A stretch of 64,000 nt of DNA from Leguminivora glycinivorella (lineage: Eukaryota > Arthropoda > Insecta > Lepidoptera > Tortricidae): positions 1,488,001-1,552,000 of the forward strand of contig NC_062985.1 in the NCBI RefSeq assembly GCF_023078275.1, written 5' to 3'. The translations under genes were made by a program, and so were the position numbers. The notes beneath the pieces were generated by a model that saw only the letters and a list, made by a program, of their open reading frames with translations, searched no databases and was not told the DNA's origin. The number at the start of each line of letters is the position of its first letter. The stretch's first letter is position 1. Shown here in pieces: positions 41,832 through 53,429 of this stretch.

Positions 41832-42840
41832 TACTTTGTAAACCGCCTGGTTGTTTGTGATGAACAAAATGCTTAACCAAGACGAGTGAGTAATAAGGAC
41901 TGTTGATATTAAGTTGCGTTCCTTTGAATTCGATAAAAAAGTATTTTTCTATCACTAGACAAGTCTGTAATCTTGAGTTTTGCATGCCATACATTGTAAC
42001 GCCATCTAGTTAATCTTCACAACTTCTTACCCTGTGGTACAAAATGAGTGCCCTAGATGGCGCCACAATGTACTTCGATCGAAATGAAAAGTTAAAATAT
42101 CGCTTATATACGGAGTTCAAAGAAAGGCAACTTTTGATATTAGTCTGTTATTTACATCTGTTAGAATATTGTTCGAAAAACATAATTATATTTTAAAATT
42201 GCTAAAATGAATTAGATCAAACTGATAGTTTTTTACCGAAATAGACAGCGAAAAGCAATGTTATGAAATGTTTGTGTAGTTCTCATTAAAAAGGTACCTT
42301 TATTGTTGGCTCTCAATAACGAAACTGATTTATTTATGAATTAGCTTGAAAATCGACTAGTGCTTTTTAGAAGAGTACGTCACATTTGAGGTTTTTCTTT
42401 GGTTAAATACAGGTCTTTTACTTTTATTTTGCTATGGGACCCTAAATCGAGTAAAACCGGGCTGGTGAGGTAGTTTAGTTTAAGATTGACTGAATGTTTG
42501 AAGTAAAAGTATTCAATACTGTTAATATTGTTAAAAATATTCCTGTAATATGCAAGTTACGACATATTATAAATAGTATAACAAATACACGGTACACTTG
42601 AGGTCAAAAATAGTAATCTGGAAATTTTAGTGTCAAGTGCAAAATTAGTTTATGATATTGACTGTACCTTAGCTAAGTATATAGTGTTGTGTATGTGTAA
42701 GTACTGTAAGTTTAAAAGGTCTAAAAACAATATTTTGTGAGATGTAGTTTAGATCGATTTGCAAGAGCTGGCACGAATCTGAAGAGTGAATGGAAATATA
42801 ATAACATTAATCAATAAAATGTGGCGTTTTCAATGGTGGT
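41832..42840 (+). other. MRG15 3' UTR and flank
   Basis: A/T-rich sequence after the stop. AATAAA at 42,813-42,818, just before the next repeat, would give a UTR of about 1 kb; its use is not proven. An inverted pair of CGCCATCTAG / CTAGATGGCG lies at 42,000-42,062. Confidence 0.45.
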
Positions 42841-42880
42841 ATTGTCTGATACAACTGTCATGTCACTCATACAATAAAAA

Positions 42881-43451
42881 CCGGCCAAGAGCGTGTCGGG
42901 CCACGCTCAGTGTAGGGTTCCGTAGTTTTCCGTATTTTTCTCAAAAACTACTGAACCTATCAAGTTCAAAACAATTTTCCTAGAAAGTCTTTATAAAGTT
43001 CTACTTTTGTGATTTTTTTTATAATTTTTAAACATATGGTTCAAAAGTTAGAGGGGGGGGACGCACTTTTTTTCCTTTAGGAGCGATTATTTCCGAAAAT
43101 ATTAATATTATCAAAAAACGATCTTAGTAAACCCTTATTCATTTTTAAATACCTATCCAACAATATATCACACGTTGGGGTTGGAATGAAAAAAAAATCA
43201 GCCCCCACTTTACACGTAGGGGGGGTACCCTAATAAAACATTTTTTTCCATTTTTTATTTTTGCACTTTGTTGGCGTGATTGATATACATATTGGTACCA
43301 AATTTCAGCTTTCTAGTGCTAACGGTTACTGAGATTATCCGCGGACGGACGGACGGACGGACGGACGGACGGACGGACGGACGGACGGACGGACAGACAG
43401 ACAGACATGGCGAAACTATAAGGGTTCCTAGTTGACTACGGAACCCTAAAA
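42881..43451 (+). repeat. About 530-bp dispersed element, copy 3
   Basis: Same as 1,911-2,459. Near its end (43,342-43,395) the GGAC unit is expanded to more than ten copies followed by three AGAC units. Confidence 0.85.
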
Positions 43452-43917
43452 ATTACGTTCATTCTAGTCATGCCAGATTTTGTGAATCAATGTAAGCAAA
43501 AGGTTTGTAAAATCTAAGAATTTTACGGCTGCTGTAAACGGCGCTCTACTATACGTTAACTCTACATCTATAATCTACATCAAACACTGAAGCATAATGC
43601 GCCATCAACTTTAGCTATTATTAAGAACTGTTTTCTTAGATTTTACTATTTTTGATGTAAGTAATTCCGTATATTTTTCTCTGTTTAATATAGTACCGGT
43701 TAAAACGCATGTGGTATGAGTTGCCTTGGAGGCAATAATAAATCTCTTTACTATATTGATATGTTTTTATTTATATTTCCTTATTAATAGGTATTTGAAG
43801 ACTCTGACTTGAAATATTTTAATTTAATTAATAGATTTAAGCTACATTAATACGAGTCTAAGTACGATATATTAGGTCGTCGTACATAAAAAATATAATA
43901 CTGATTTTTTCGTGATA
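43452..43917. other. Intergenic, nothing recognised
   Basis: AATAATAAATCTC at 43,735 could be an alternative distal poly(A) signal for MRG15. No coding sequence. Confidence 0.3.
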
Positions 43918-44233
43918 GAGCATTTCTTTTTTTTTGCCATTTTTTTATTTTGATTTTTTCAGGGAATTATAGGTCAATTGTATTCAGAATCACGAGTACT
44001 TTTAATCTCACTGGGAGACAAAAAGTGTCCCAGAATTTCCATACTTTTTTGTTACTTTCCTCTCTGTTACCCCACACAACATGTACGGAAAATTGTAACA
44101 AAATAAGAAAAAAATCCTATGGGACAATTTTTTAACTACTAGGATTGAAAAAGCTTTGCGATCCTGAGTAGAAATAGCGTAATAATTTCTTTTTCAAAAA
44201 TATCACATTTCATAAAAGTGGCGAAAAAAAAAT
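43918..44233. mobile_element. MITE, second copy of the 12,443 element
   Basis: AGCATTTCTTTTTTTTTGCC at the left and GGCGAAAAAAAAATGCT at the right are inverted. The interior matches 12,443-12,770, lacking about 20 bases around 44,010. Confidence 0.8.
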
Positions 44234-44664
44234 GCTCAATAAACAAGTTCATAAAATGTTCTATATAGGTAGTATTTTACTACGTTTGTTTTTAAATAGC
44301 TACAGTTATTTATTTACTGCGCTAAATCCAGGGGTCACCAACTGACTGGCTCCCGCTGCGAAACCTTGCTGACGCCAATGTCGCGACCGCTGACTCATAC
44401 TTACCAACTTATATTTACCGTCAACATTTGTCTGCCTTCTCAATAGAACTATGAAGGAACATGTTTCTTACACGTATCGGTAAGTTTGTGCGGTAAAAAA
44501 CTAGCCGTATTAAGCTGGTAAGGTATTATGTACATAATGAGTACCTACTCGAGTCGGGAGTATATAAAATGGTAATTGTTTGTATTGCTTTGGCGCCATT
44601 GGAGTTATGCGGAAACAGTTGAAAGGTAAAACGCTCCGGCGGCGTCCGGATTAGATTCTAAAAA
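44234..44664. other. Intergenic, nothing recognised
   Basis: No gene or repeat family could be named. Confidence 0.3.
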
Positions 44665-45201
44665 AAAACCGGCCAAGAGCGTGTCGGGCCACGCTCAGTG
44701 TAGGGTTCCGTAGTTTTCCGTATTTTTCTCAAAAACTACTGAACCTATCAAAATCAAAACAATTTTCCTAGAAAGTCCTTATAAAGTTCTACTTTCGTGA
44801 TTTTTTTCATATTTTTTAAACATATGGTTCAAAAGTTAGAGGGGGGGACGCACTTTTTTTTCCTTTAGGAGCGATTAGTTCCGAAAATATTAATATTATC
44901 AGAAAATGATCGTAGTAAACCCTTATTCATTTTTAAATACCTATCCAACAATATATCACACGTTGGGGTTGGAATAAAAAAAAATATCAGCCCCCACTTT
45001 ACATGTAGGGGGGGTACCCTAATAAAACATTTTTTTCCATTTTTTATTTTTGCACTTTGTTGGCGTGATTGATATACATATTGGTACCAAATTTCAGCTT
45101 TCTAGTGCTAACGGTTACTGAGATTATCCGCGGACGGACGGACGGACAGACAGACATGGCGAAACTATAAGGGTTCCTAGTTGACTACGGAACCCTAAAA
45201 A
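44665..45201 (+). repeat. About 530-bp dispersed element, copy 4
   Basis: Same start (CCGGCCAAGAGCGTGTCGG) and end (CTACGGAACCCTAAAAA) as the other copies; the GGAC run is short here. Confidence 0.85.
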
Positions 45202-45735
45202 TCTGCCATTGATATTATACCTACATAGCAACTTTTCTCACACAAAAATGACTCAATAGTTGCCACATGCAAAACTATTTTTTTTTTTGCCAGGTCTGTT
45301 ATACTCAAATAGTGTTTCAAAATGGTCATGTGTGCTGACGATATTGAACACCTAGCAGTGATATCTCCTCTGCAGCCTCTGATACCTCTGCAGTAACTGT
45401 ATCAATTCAATTTCATATTAGTGTTCCTATTATTTTGAACACCTGGCCGTATCTAGGCATTTCTGTAGTTGACTGTACTTAACCAGGCGTAGAATAATAA
45501 GTTGCAGTCAGCAATATCACTGTCGCCATCCACATATGGTCACGGACAAATCATAAGCAGGAAAATGAAACGTAATAAATACGTTTTAATCGTTAAGCTG
45601 TGCGTTAAATAGCCAGGGTCCACGAGTGCCTTAAATGGAAGAAATGGCCGAGGCTGCGTTGCGAAATCGAGGTCTGTCGGCAGCTGGTGGATGGTTTAAG
45701 TAATTCGGACATACCGTGGAACCATCCAACTAAAT
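45202..45735. other. Intergenic, nothing recognised
   Basis: A short repeated phrase (CTGCAGCCTCTGATACCTCT) at 45,370. No gene. Confidence 0.3.
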
Positions 45736-46075
45736 GTAAGGTACAGCGGGGCAAATCTCGACTGGGGTGCAAATATAACTGGTCCATTTTTTCCATACAT
45801 ACATGACATACAATCACGCCTGTATCCCACAAAGGGCTAGGCAGAGCACATGAAACTACTAAAGTCTCAGTGCCACTCTTGGCAATTAAGGGGTTGAAAG
45901 AAAAGGAAAATTGTGACATTGCAGTGACAGGTTGCCAGCCTCTCGCCTACGCCACAATTTAATATAACCCAAATCCCACAGTCGACTTTTACGACACCCA
46001 CGGGAAGACAGGGATTTTTTCCATGTTTTACAATGTTTGCATTATTAAAGAGTGTCCACCGGTTATATATGGTAG
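45736..46075. mobile_element. Fragment of the TACAGCGGGG element, split by a SINE
   Basis: TACAGCGGGGCAAATCTCGA matches the left end of 16,735-17,512, and after the insert the sequence resumes with TGTTTTACAATG and GAGTGTCCACCGG as at 16,792-16,830. The right half is missing. Confidence 0.75.
45797..46013 (+). mobile_element. SINE-like insertion (family B) with 11-bp TSD
   Basis: Flanked on both sides by ATTTTTTCCAT (45,786-45,796 and 46,014-46,024). Body matches 24,150-24,412. There is no poly(A) tail; the element ends GACACCCACGGGAAGACAGG. Confidence 0.85.
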
Positions 46076-46261
46076 GTTACCTAACTAACGGGTTAGAGTT
46101 ATTTTCCGTTTCACGAAATGTCAGATTTGAATATTTGAGATAAAAAGTAGGTAACATACAACAATTTTACAACATATAGGTTATGGACCGTGTTGCCGGA
46201 AATCGCAGTTTTTAATTTTTTTTTGTTATAGAATACCGATGCAAGAAAATACCAAAACGAC

Positions 46262-46852
46262 CAGGCAGGCAATTATGGTCGCGCGATAAGTGATAAAATA
46301 GCAGGCCGTCTAGGCTTGTGCCGTTTCGTTCGTTGATCGGATCGCTCCGATCTCGTTCAATCGCTCCCATGAACTAGTTCGCTCTTTTAGGCCTTTTGCT
46401 CATTTAGTTCAGCCAGACCAACGACCACTGCGGTCGGAAAGATCAGAACGAATGGGACCGAATAGTGTCAAAATTATACGAATTATAGTCCATAGATAGT
46501 AATATTCCGGGCCGAAAGCTTGTAAGTAACCGAAGTTTAATATAAAAACTTGACTTTTTTTGTTGCTCTGCTAAGTAGCTCTCGCTCTCGGTCGGCGCAG
46601 TCACACATTCGTTCTCGATCCAAACCGCTCGCGCTCGCCGATCCTATACTGAACTAAATGAGCAAAGACCGATTCTCAGACCACGGAAAGATTCAGTTCA
46701 TTTCGGTCATTGATGGGATTTTATTCCTAACAGTTCATAGTTCGTGAACGACACAAGCCTAAGGCCGTCCCTATCGCACTATTTGTAAGTGCGATAGGGA
46801 CGGCCTGATATTTTATCGTCTATCGCGCGACCATGCTTCCCGTGCAGGACCA
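46262..46852. mobile_element. Hairpin MITE carrying a nested hAT element
   Basis: CCAGGCAGGCAATTATGGTC with GCGCGATAAG at the left is inverted at the right (CGCGCGACCATGCTTCCC). Joining the two parts gives a MITE of about 130 bases like 7,482-7,562. The insertion at 46,311-46,761 separates them. Confidence 0.85.
46311..46761. mobile_element. hAT-type MITE, 451 bp, 8-bp TSD
   Basis: Ends TAGGCTTGTGCCGTT and AACGACACAAGCCTA are inverted (about 14 of 15). AGGCCGTC stands on both sides (46,303-46,310 and 46,762-46,769). Interior is rich in CGAT/GATCG words; no transposase. Confidence 0.92.
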
Positions 46853-46916
46853 CAATTTGTAATATCCATAGATACTTAATGATAACTTTTGGGAAGAGCT
46901 AGGACAGAATAAAAAT

Positions 46917-47352
46917 AATTTTCCCCTCACTAGCTCGGAAACACGTGTTTTGTCCTTTAATACCAGCGGGTAAAAACGCATTTTATCCACTAGTGGGTAA
47001 AGTAATTTGACCTTGGATAAAGTCAAATTAACTGCTTTAAAATTGATAAAAGTAGGTGAATCTAGTAATTAAGATGATTTACCACCTGTGGTACTACTGG
47101 AAGCAGTGATAAACGCATTTTTTTGCGTTGTAGTTTCCTCGCTATAGTGAGGGGAAAAGTTTTGTGTTACACTCGGGTGCAAATGTATTTTACTTCTCGT
47201 GTGTTAAAAAAACTCGCAAGTTCAGGATTCTATTCACGAACCACTCGCTTCGCTCGTGGTTCAACTATAGAATCCTTTCACTTGCTCGTTTTTCAATTCC
47301 ACACTCGGCGTTAAAATACAACTTTGCCCCCTTGTATAACAAATAACTATTA
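46917..47352. repeat. Dispersed repeat D, copy 2
   Basis: Near-identical to 23,270-23,712. Confidence 0.85.
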
Positions 47353-47356
47353 TAAT

Positions 47357-47989
47357 TGGCGTTGCAGCCGGTCAGCTCGTCGCAGCCAGCCGGGTCAATG
47401 CACCTAATAAGGGGTGTGAAGAACCACTGGAAGAAATTTCCTCCCGCGCTAAAGTAGATAAGGAGGGATTCACACTGGTGGAACGGAAGAAGAAGACGCG
47501 CAGGGCACCTCGTAAAACTCTGTGTGGCACCGCAGAGCCGGTTAATTCTGGTCTACGAGTTGCAACTCCGAGTAAGGCGCTCTACGTGTCCCGTCTTCAT
47601 TACTCCGCCGTGGCTGACGAGGTGGTGGAGTACGTTCGCCGGAAGACTGGCTACACGCTGAGGGTGCACCAGCTACAGTCGCGTCACTATGTGCACTTCA
47701 GCTCGTTCGTAGTGCGCGTGCCGCGGCCGCTGCAGGACACCATCGCGAGCGCAGACTTCTGGCCGAAAGGTGTAGTTTTTCGGCGGTTCCGGGGCAACCT
47801 GCCGAATCCTACACCGGGGCTAACGACGCAACGGAGCCACGCTGTTCCGTCATCACCCAAATCAATTGTTTAGTCATAATACTTTTTTCTTTGTAATGTT
47901 TTTTTTTTTACTATTCTTATTTACTGTTTTTTTTTAATTTAATTTCATGACGCATTGGATTATCTGTAATGTCATTGAAATATGTTTTC

Positions 47990-48020
<31 letters not shown>
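47357..48020 (+). pseudogene. LINE ORF1-like fragment with its own 3' UTR and (AAAT)n tail
   Basis: The frame to the TAG at 47,871-47,873 reads ...DKEGFTLVERKKKTRRAPRK, then ALYVSRLHYSAVADEVVEYV, RRKTGYTLRVHQLQSRHYVH, FSSFVVRVPRPLQDTI and FWPKGVVFRRFRGN. This resembles the C-terminal region of ORF1 proteins of insect CR1/jockey-like LINEs. There is no upstream start in a recognisable N-terminal domain. After the stop come T-runs, AATAAATAAATAAATAAATA and the end of the element, with no reverse transcriptase, so it is either a non-autonomous derivative or an internally deleted LINE. The coding stretch is GC-rich compared with its flanks. Confidence 0.6.
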
Positions 48021-48022
<2 letters not shown>

Positions 48023-48179
48023 GTTTGGCACACTTTGCCACATTGTTGTTGCCAAATGGAGTTTGGCAATTATATTGCCGTTAGATTCATCTTGTTGACA
48101 ATACGGTACCTACTTGATGCTTCATAAGAAATATACACATTAGGCAATGTGCGATGATACGAATAGAATAGAATAGAAT

Positions 48180-48612
48180 TTTTCACCACACCAACTGGTA
48201 AAGGCATTCTTTGCTATTCGAAAACAGATAGCAAAATTGCATTTTATCCACAAGGGGGCAAAGTAATTTCATGCAAATTTTAACCCGATGTCTTAATATG
48301 TCTGCTAGATTTTACCCTATAAATGATGATTTTGAATCAAAAATATTGAATAAATTGATGAATTTGATTTATTTTGATGTTTTATAGTCAGTATTTTGTT
48401 CGTGTTGGTGTGGTGAAAAATTTTGTGTTTCACTCGGTGGCAAAGTTTGTTTAACCTTCGTGCCTTGATACCCTCGCAACGCTCAAGATTCCACTTTTTG
48501 AACCACTCGCTACGCTCGCGGTTCAATATTGGAATCTTTCGCTTGCTCAGGTATCAATATTGGCACGTGCGGTTAAACAACTACTTTGCCCCCTTGTAAA
48601 ACAAATAACTAT
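48180..48612. repeat. Dispersed repeat D, diverged copy
   Basis: Shares ACCACTCGCTACGCTCG, CTTTGCCCCCTTGTAAAACA and the overall layout with the two other copies, but most other positions differ. TTTTTCACCACACCAAC at the left is inverted at 48,403 (GTTGGTGTGGTGAAAAA). Confidence 0.75.
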
Positions 48613-49425
48613 TATTGCTTTCATGTTGGTGTACAGATCTTACACTAAGGTACAGTGGTTACATGGCAATATGATACCCTACAGGGTATTGCAATATGGT
48701 ACACATATATCAAAAGAAACAGGGCATCTTATAACTAAATACTTAATCCTAAATATAAAAAGAAATATAGAAGAAAATATAGAATGTGTAGCGAACATTG
48801 AACTAAGTCACACCTCGGACACTGGCGATCAAATATATGAAAGAGGCGCGTTCTTAGCAAACAGTCTAAGCTCGTGTAGGTGAACGCGTACTATGCTTGT
48901 ATGAGTGAAATATGACTGGTCGACTGTTCGCTTTTATGACAGGCGGTAACCGAGAGGGGGTGGGCAGCACTTTCAGAGGGGAGCTGGAGTGGCCATACTG
49001 TACGATAATACTCTTTATTATACTGTGACTAAGTAGCGAAGGAGCCGGGGAGGTGTTTGGTATATTAAAAACCAACCAATATAATTTACCTGTCATCCTC
49101 CTTCAACACAGATTTGTTGTAAATATTCTATTTGTTCTTATCGAATATCAATGTCTACCACGCTGCACCGAAATGCTAGAAAATTGGCGATGTCTCGTAT
49201 AAACACGAATTATTTTTGCCAAGAATTCCGTGTCCACACAAACTTCCTATAAAATCGCCTGGAAGACACACATGGCCTCGGCTATTTGCGGATGCTGGAT
49301 ACCTAGCCAACGTTACAATCTTTTACGCTTCTGAAATCGATCGTTACAATTTTGAAATTTGGATGATTCTGAAGTACTTACAGATGAGAATGATTTTCAG
49401 AACGGAACTCTAACCAGAGGTGGCT
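48613..49425. other. Intergenic, nothing recognised
   Basis: An open frame to 48,883 has no recognisable domain and no splice context. 49,206-49,330 resembles 50,170-50,280 (CCTATAAAATCGCCTG... versus CTATAAAATCAACAG...; GCATGGCC), a diverged repeat. Confidence 0.35.
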
Positions 49426-49980
49426 CACTCTTCATCAGCAGTTCCACTGCACCAAATGTCACTGTTCTGGACGTAAGTGCATGCTGTTCTTATAAAAATA
49501 CCAAAGTCACTATAAGTGTGCCGTTCAGATTTGAAGAGTTCCGTTCTGACTATCATGAGCAGTTCCACTGCACCTAATGTCACTGTTCTGGACGTAAGTG
49601 CATGCTGTTCTTAGAAAAATACCAAAGTCACTATAAGTGTGCCGTTCAGATTTGAGGAGTTCCATTCTGACCATCATCAGGAGTTCCACTGCACCAAATG
49701 TCACTGTTCCGTACGTAAATGCATGCTGTTCCTTTAAAAACACAAAAATCACCATATGTATGCCTTTCAGATTTGAGGAGTTCCCTCGATTTCTCCAGGA
49801 TCCCATCATCAGAACTGGGTTCTGAGAAAAATGGGACCAATCTGTATGCATATACATTCAATAAAAAAAAAAAATTCAAAATCGGTCCAGTAACGACGGA
49901 GATATCGAGGAACAAACATTTAAAAAAAAACATATACAGACGAATTGAGAACCCCTTCCTTTGAGATTTGGAAGGCGGTT
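49426..49980. repeat. 121-bp tandem array, second locus, with shared flank
   Basis: About three units like those at 33,936-34,560 (GCACCAAATGTCACTGTTCT, AAGTGCATGCTGTTCTTA), then the same flank (CCCTCGATTTCTCCAGGATC, ATCGGTCCAGTAACGACGGA). The flank is closer between loci than the number of units, so unit count has changed. Confidence 0.88.
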
Positions 49981-50351
49981 AAAAAGGGATCCTAAACGAT
50001 ACGTTAACTTAAGGGTTGTGGTGTTCCATGCTTAGGCTGAATCCATATACTTTGAGTACAACAAAAGTTTTGACACTTAACTCTCGCGCTATAACTTTTT
50101 GGCTGGTGCAACCCGGAATGTCTTTATTGTCTGTTGACAATTCGGATGGAAAGGCCACAGATCATGAAAATTTACATGTCAAGAATTCCTTGTCAATATA
50201 TACTTTCTATAAAATCAACAGAAAACTGCTGACCGCCCGAAGCCAGCATGGCCCGGGCTATTCGTGGCACGCCTGAAATAACTGTGTCGTCATCGGCATA
50301 CACGGATCTACATCATCAATTACGTCCCTATACCGGGGGTTATATTAAAAA

Positions 50352-50670
50352 AAAGCGCTGGTGGCCTAGCGGTAAGAGCGTGCGACTTTCGATCCGGAGG
50401 TCGCGAGTTCGAAACCCGGCTCGCAAAAATGAGTTTGTCTGAACTTGTATGCGAAATGTCATTTGATATTTGGCAGTCGCTTTTCGGTGAAGGAAAACAT
50501 CGCGAGGAAACCAGACTAATTCCAATAAGGCCTAGTTACCTTTCGGGTTGGAAGGTCAGATGGCAGTGGCTTTCGTAAAACTAGTGCCTACGCCAAATCC
50601 TGGGATTAGTTATCAAAGCAGAGCCGTTTGCCACGGCTCCCATAAACGCCGGGATAACGTAAGGAGGATG
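50352..50670 (+). mobile_element. tRNA-derived SINE (family A), near full length
   Basis: GGTGGCCTAGCGGTAAGAGC supplies an A-box and GAGTTCGAAACCCGGCTCG a B-box. The body includes GAAGGAAAACATCGCGAGGA, absent from the copy at 14,627. Ends AAGGAGGATGATGA. This is the best reference copy in the window. Confidence 0.88.
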
Positions 50671-50694
50671 ATGACCGGGGGTTCTTTTTTTTTT

Positions 50695-50850
50695 TTTATA
50701 CTACGTCGGTGGCAAACAAGCATACGGCCCGCCTGATGTACCTAAAGCGGTCACCGTAACCTATGGACGCCTGCAACTCAAACAGTGTCACATGCGCGTT
50801 CCCATTAGAAACTTGTACATTCCCTTTTGTTGTGTTATGTACACAGCAAA
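50695..50850 (+). mobile_element. Dispersed repeat fragment (family C)
   Basis: GTCGGTGGCAAACAAGCATA, CGGCCCGCCTGATG, CCTATGGACGCCTGCAACTC and AAACTTGTACATTCCC. The last words are also found inverted near 15,130 (TGTACAAG), showing both are pieces of one larger repeat. Confidence 0.7.
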
Positions 50851-51505
50851 AAGGACTGTACAAGTTCTAAGGAGGGTTCGGGTTGCCGACGACTCAAAGG
50901 ACAATAGACGGAACAAGTTAGTTCCGTAAGTCCTCCTGTCATCAGCACACCGCACCCTCGTTGAGCTCTGGCAGCCTTACTCACCGACAGGAACACAACA
51001 CTATGAGTAGGGTCTAGTGCTATTTGGCTGCGGTTTTCTGTAAGACGGAGGTACTACCCCAGTTGGGCTCTGCTCTAGGTTCTTAACGATACGTAGCATT
51101 ATGTACCAACCACAACCACATTGTATCAAGAATGTAGTCAACACAAATTACTTATAAAATCGCTAACCGCCTGGGATATTTGCGTGTGCCTGAAATAACA
51201 CTGTGTCGTCATCGGCCGGATACATCATCGATGCGTCCTATACAAGGGGAGGAAAACGATACGTAACATGTAAAATTTCTCTCTTATCAAGAGCGATCTT
51301 CGACCATTATCCACAGTAGATTTTGAAATGATACTACTTGACGTTTATTTAAAACAGGTAGAATAAGGGCCCTTTACCTATTAGCGGCACTTGTTCAGAA
51401 CCAATAGTGAGTGGCTTAGTATATCAATCATCATCATTATCATCACGCACAGAATGGTCTCTTTCTGAAGATAAGTGCAAAAACTGGAGAAAATCATCAT
51501 CATAT
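50851..51505. other. Intergenic, nothing recognised
   Basis: 51,060-51,260 repeats the layout of 50,000-50,340 (ACGATACG, CACTGTGTCGTCATCGGC, TACATCATC), so both belong to one unnamed repeat. No gene. Confidence 0.35.
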
Positions 51506-51795
51506 CAGCCCTTTTTTATTTATGAAATAGACAGCAAACGAGCAGACGAGCCGCCTGATGGTAAGCAGTCATCGCCGCCCATGGACATAAGCAACATCAG
51601 GGGAGTCACCTATGCGTTGCCGACCTTTAAGAACCCTAAATACCTGCCTCTTGAAGAACTCCATGTCATAGCGCAAGGGGAACACCTCAGAAGGTAGATC
51701 ATTCCACAACTTGCATGTTCTGGGCAAAAACGAGCGAGAGGCCCGTTTGTTCTTGGTTTGCCACGTATCTAGAAAGTGCCCTTTATCGCCTTTTG
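51506..51795 (+). mobile_element. Dispersed repeat E, copy 1
   Basis: GCAAACGAGCAGACGAGCCG followed by CCTGATGGTAAGCAGTCATC, CATGGACATAAGCAACATCA and a longer 3' part. A shorter inverted copy lies at 58,245-58,350. Confidence 0.75.
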
Positions 51796-52330
51796 CTGAA
51801 CCCCCTCTTATTAGCTAGATAGCCCGCTATAACCAATGGTGTATCTGTATATTATATCTATCCTGGCTGTTCTCTTAAACAAATATGGCCCGGAAGTGTC
51901 GTCTTAACCTTGCATGCAGTTCCCCAAATGGCTATTTTTACGAGATGTGGCGCCATCAGATAATCTACCAAGGTCTCCTATTTGAAAGACATGGAGTAAG
52001 TACAAAGACAGCCCAAGTTGTGACATTACGCCTAATGTAGCTGCACCAAATAAGGCCCGATACCTTAACTTAAACACGCTTTAGCATTACCTAAAATTCC
52101 ATAAATAGGTAGAAGAACTATACCTATTTTCATATGGATTCAGCGTCCATATCCGCTAGTAGGTGCTTAGATTCCTGAGCTGAGACAAAACAGCGACCTC
52201 TATTAAACAACACAACCAAAAAAGAAGTAACGAAGGGTCTTAATATTTTATGGAGGTATAAATATTACATACCTACTGAGGGGAGACGGAGGTGAGTTGT
52301 GAAAACGTCTATTTTTAGGAACTTATTAAG
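51796..52330. other. Intergenic, nothing recognised
   Basis: No gene or nameable repeat. Confidence 0.3.
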
Positions 52331-52512
52331 TACTAGCTTTTGCCCGCGGTTCGCTCGCGTTAGAAAGAGACAAAATGTAGCCTATGTCACTCTCAACTAT
52401 CTCCACTTAAAAGGTTAAAAGATCACGTCAATTCGTCGCTCCGTTTTGCCGTGCAAGACGGACAAACAAACAGACACACACATTTTCCCATTTATAATAT
52501 GATTATTATGGA
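52331..52512 (+). mobile_element. Lep1-like repeat
   Basis: CTAGCTTTTGCCCGCGGTTC to CATTTATAATATGATTATTA, matching 11,150-11,335. Confidence 0.7.
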
Positions 52513-53429
52513 TTAGCAAGTTCGCAATAGCGCGAGTTTGCTAGCCCGAGACTTGAACTAAAAAAGCTGTTGCGAGCTTGCTAATACCTAAGAAGTTCCC
52601 AAAAATCGACTTCGTCACAACCGTCGTCTGTCACAACTAACCTCGGTCTCCCCTACCTATATCTTATACTTCGTTGTGTCATTGCTTGCAAAAACAAAGC
52701 CAAACCACCTCAGCGTGCAGACGAAAAATCACGGCGCAACGCATCGAAATCGAAAATCGAAACAGTTTCCCAGTTTACTTATCTCCTGAACGCCGCTGAT
52801 TAACAATATAAATATATATAAGGTTAAACTACATAAATACACGTACTCCTTACACGCATGTGTCCAAACCGTGACCTATCCACGGCACATCGGAATTACG
52901 ACACCACACGAATTCCACGATGCGTCTGTGACTCAACCAAGTCCGTGACAGCTGCCGACCCAGAATCTTTTTAAGGTGTCTTTCTTTACTTAATGAAGAT
53001 CAATGCTTGCAATTATGTAGGTAGGGTAGGTACATTATATACAATACGCTGCGCTGCAGAGGTAACGAAGTCTCTTTGCGAAAATCCATGCAGGGGGACC
53101 AGTTATCTCTGCAGATTAGTTTTTCAGTGGATACGCTGGTATATAGTTAAGTAGCAGATTAAGGCTGATTCGACTTGCTTTACATACAGTTGGTGACGTG
53201 AATCACATGGAGTATTTATAACCACTGTCATTTAATATACACAAATGTCGATTGGTGGATTTTGATGTTTGCTGTCAGAAAGACCTGACGCTGCAGTAGC
53301 GCCGCCTGACGAAAAATATGATTCAGAAAATCCTGATTCATAAAGTCTGCTAATTCCAAAAATTCAAATTCCATTATGCGACTAAAATAACGTGTCCAAT
53401 ATTCGACATTCTGTACTTTTCGGAATTAT

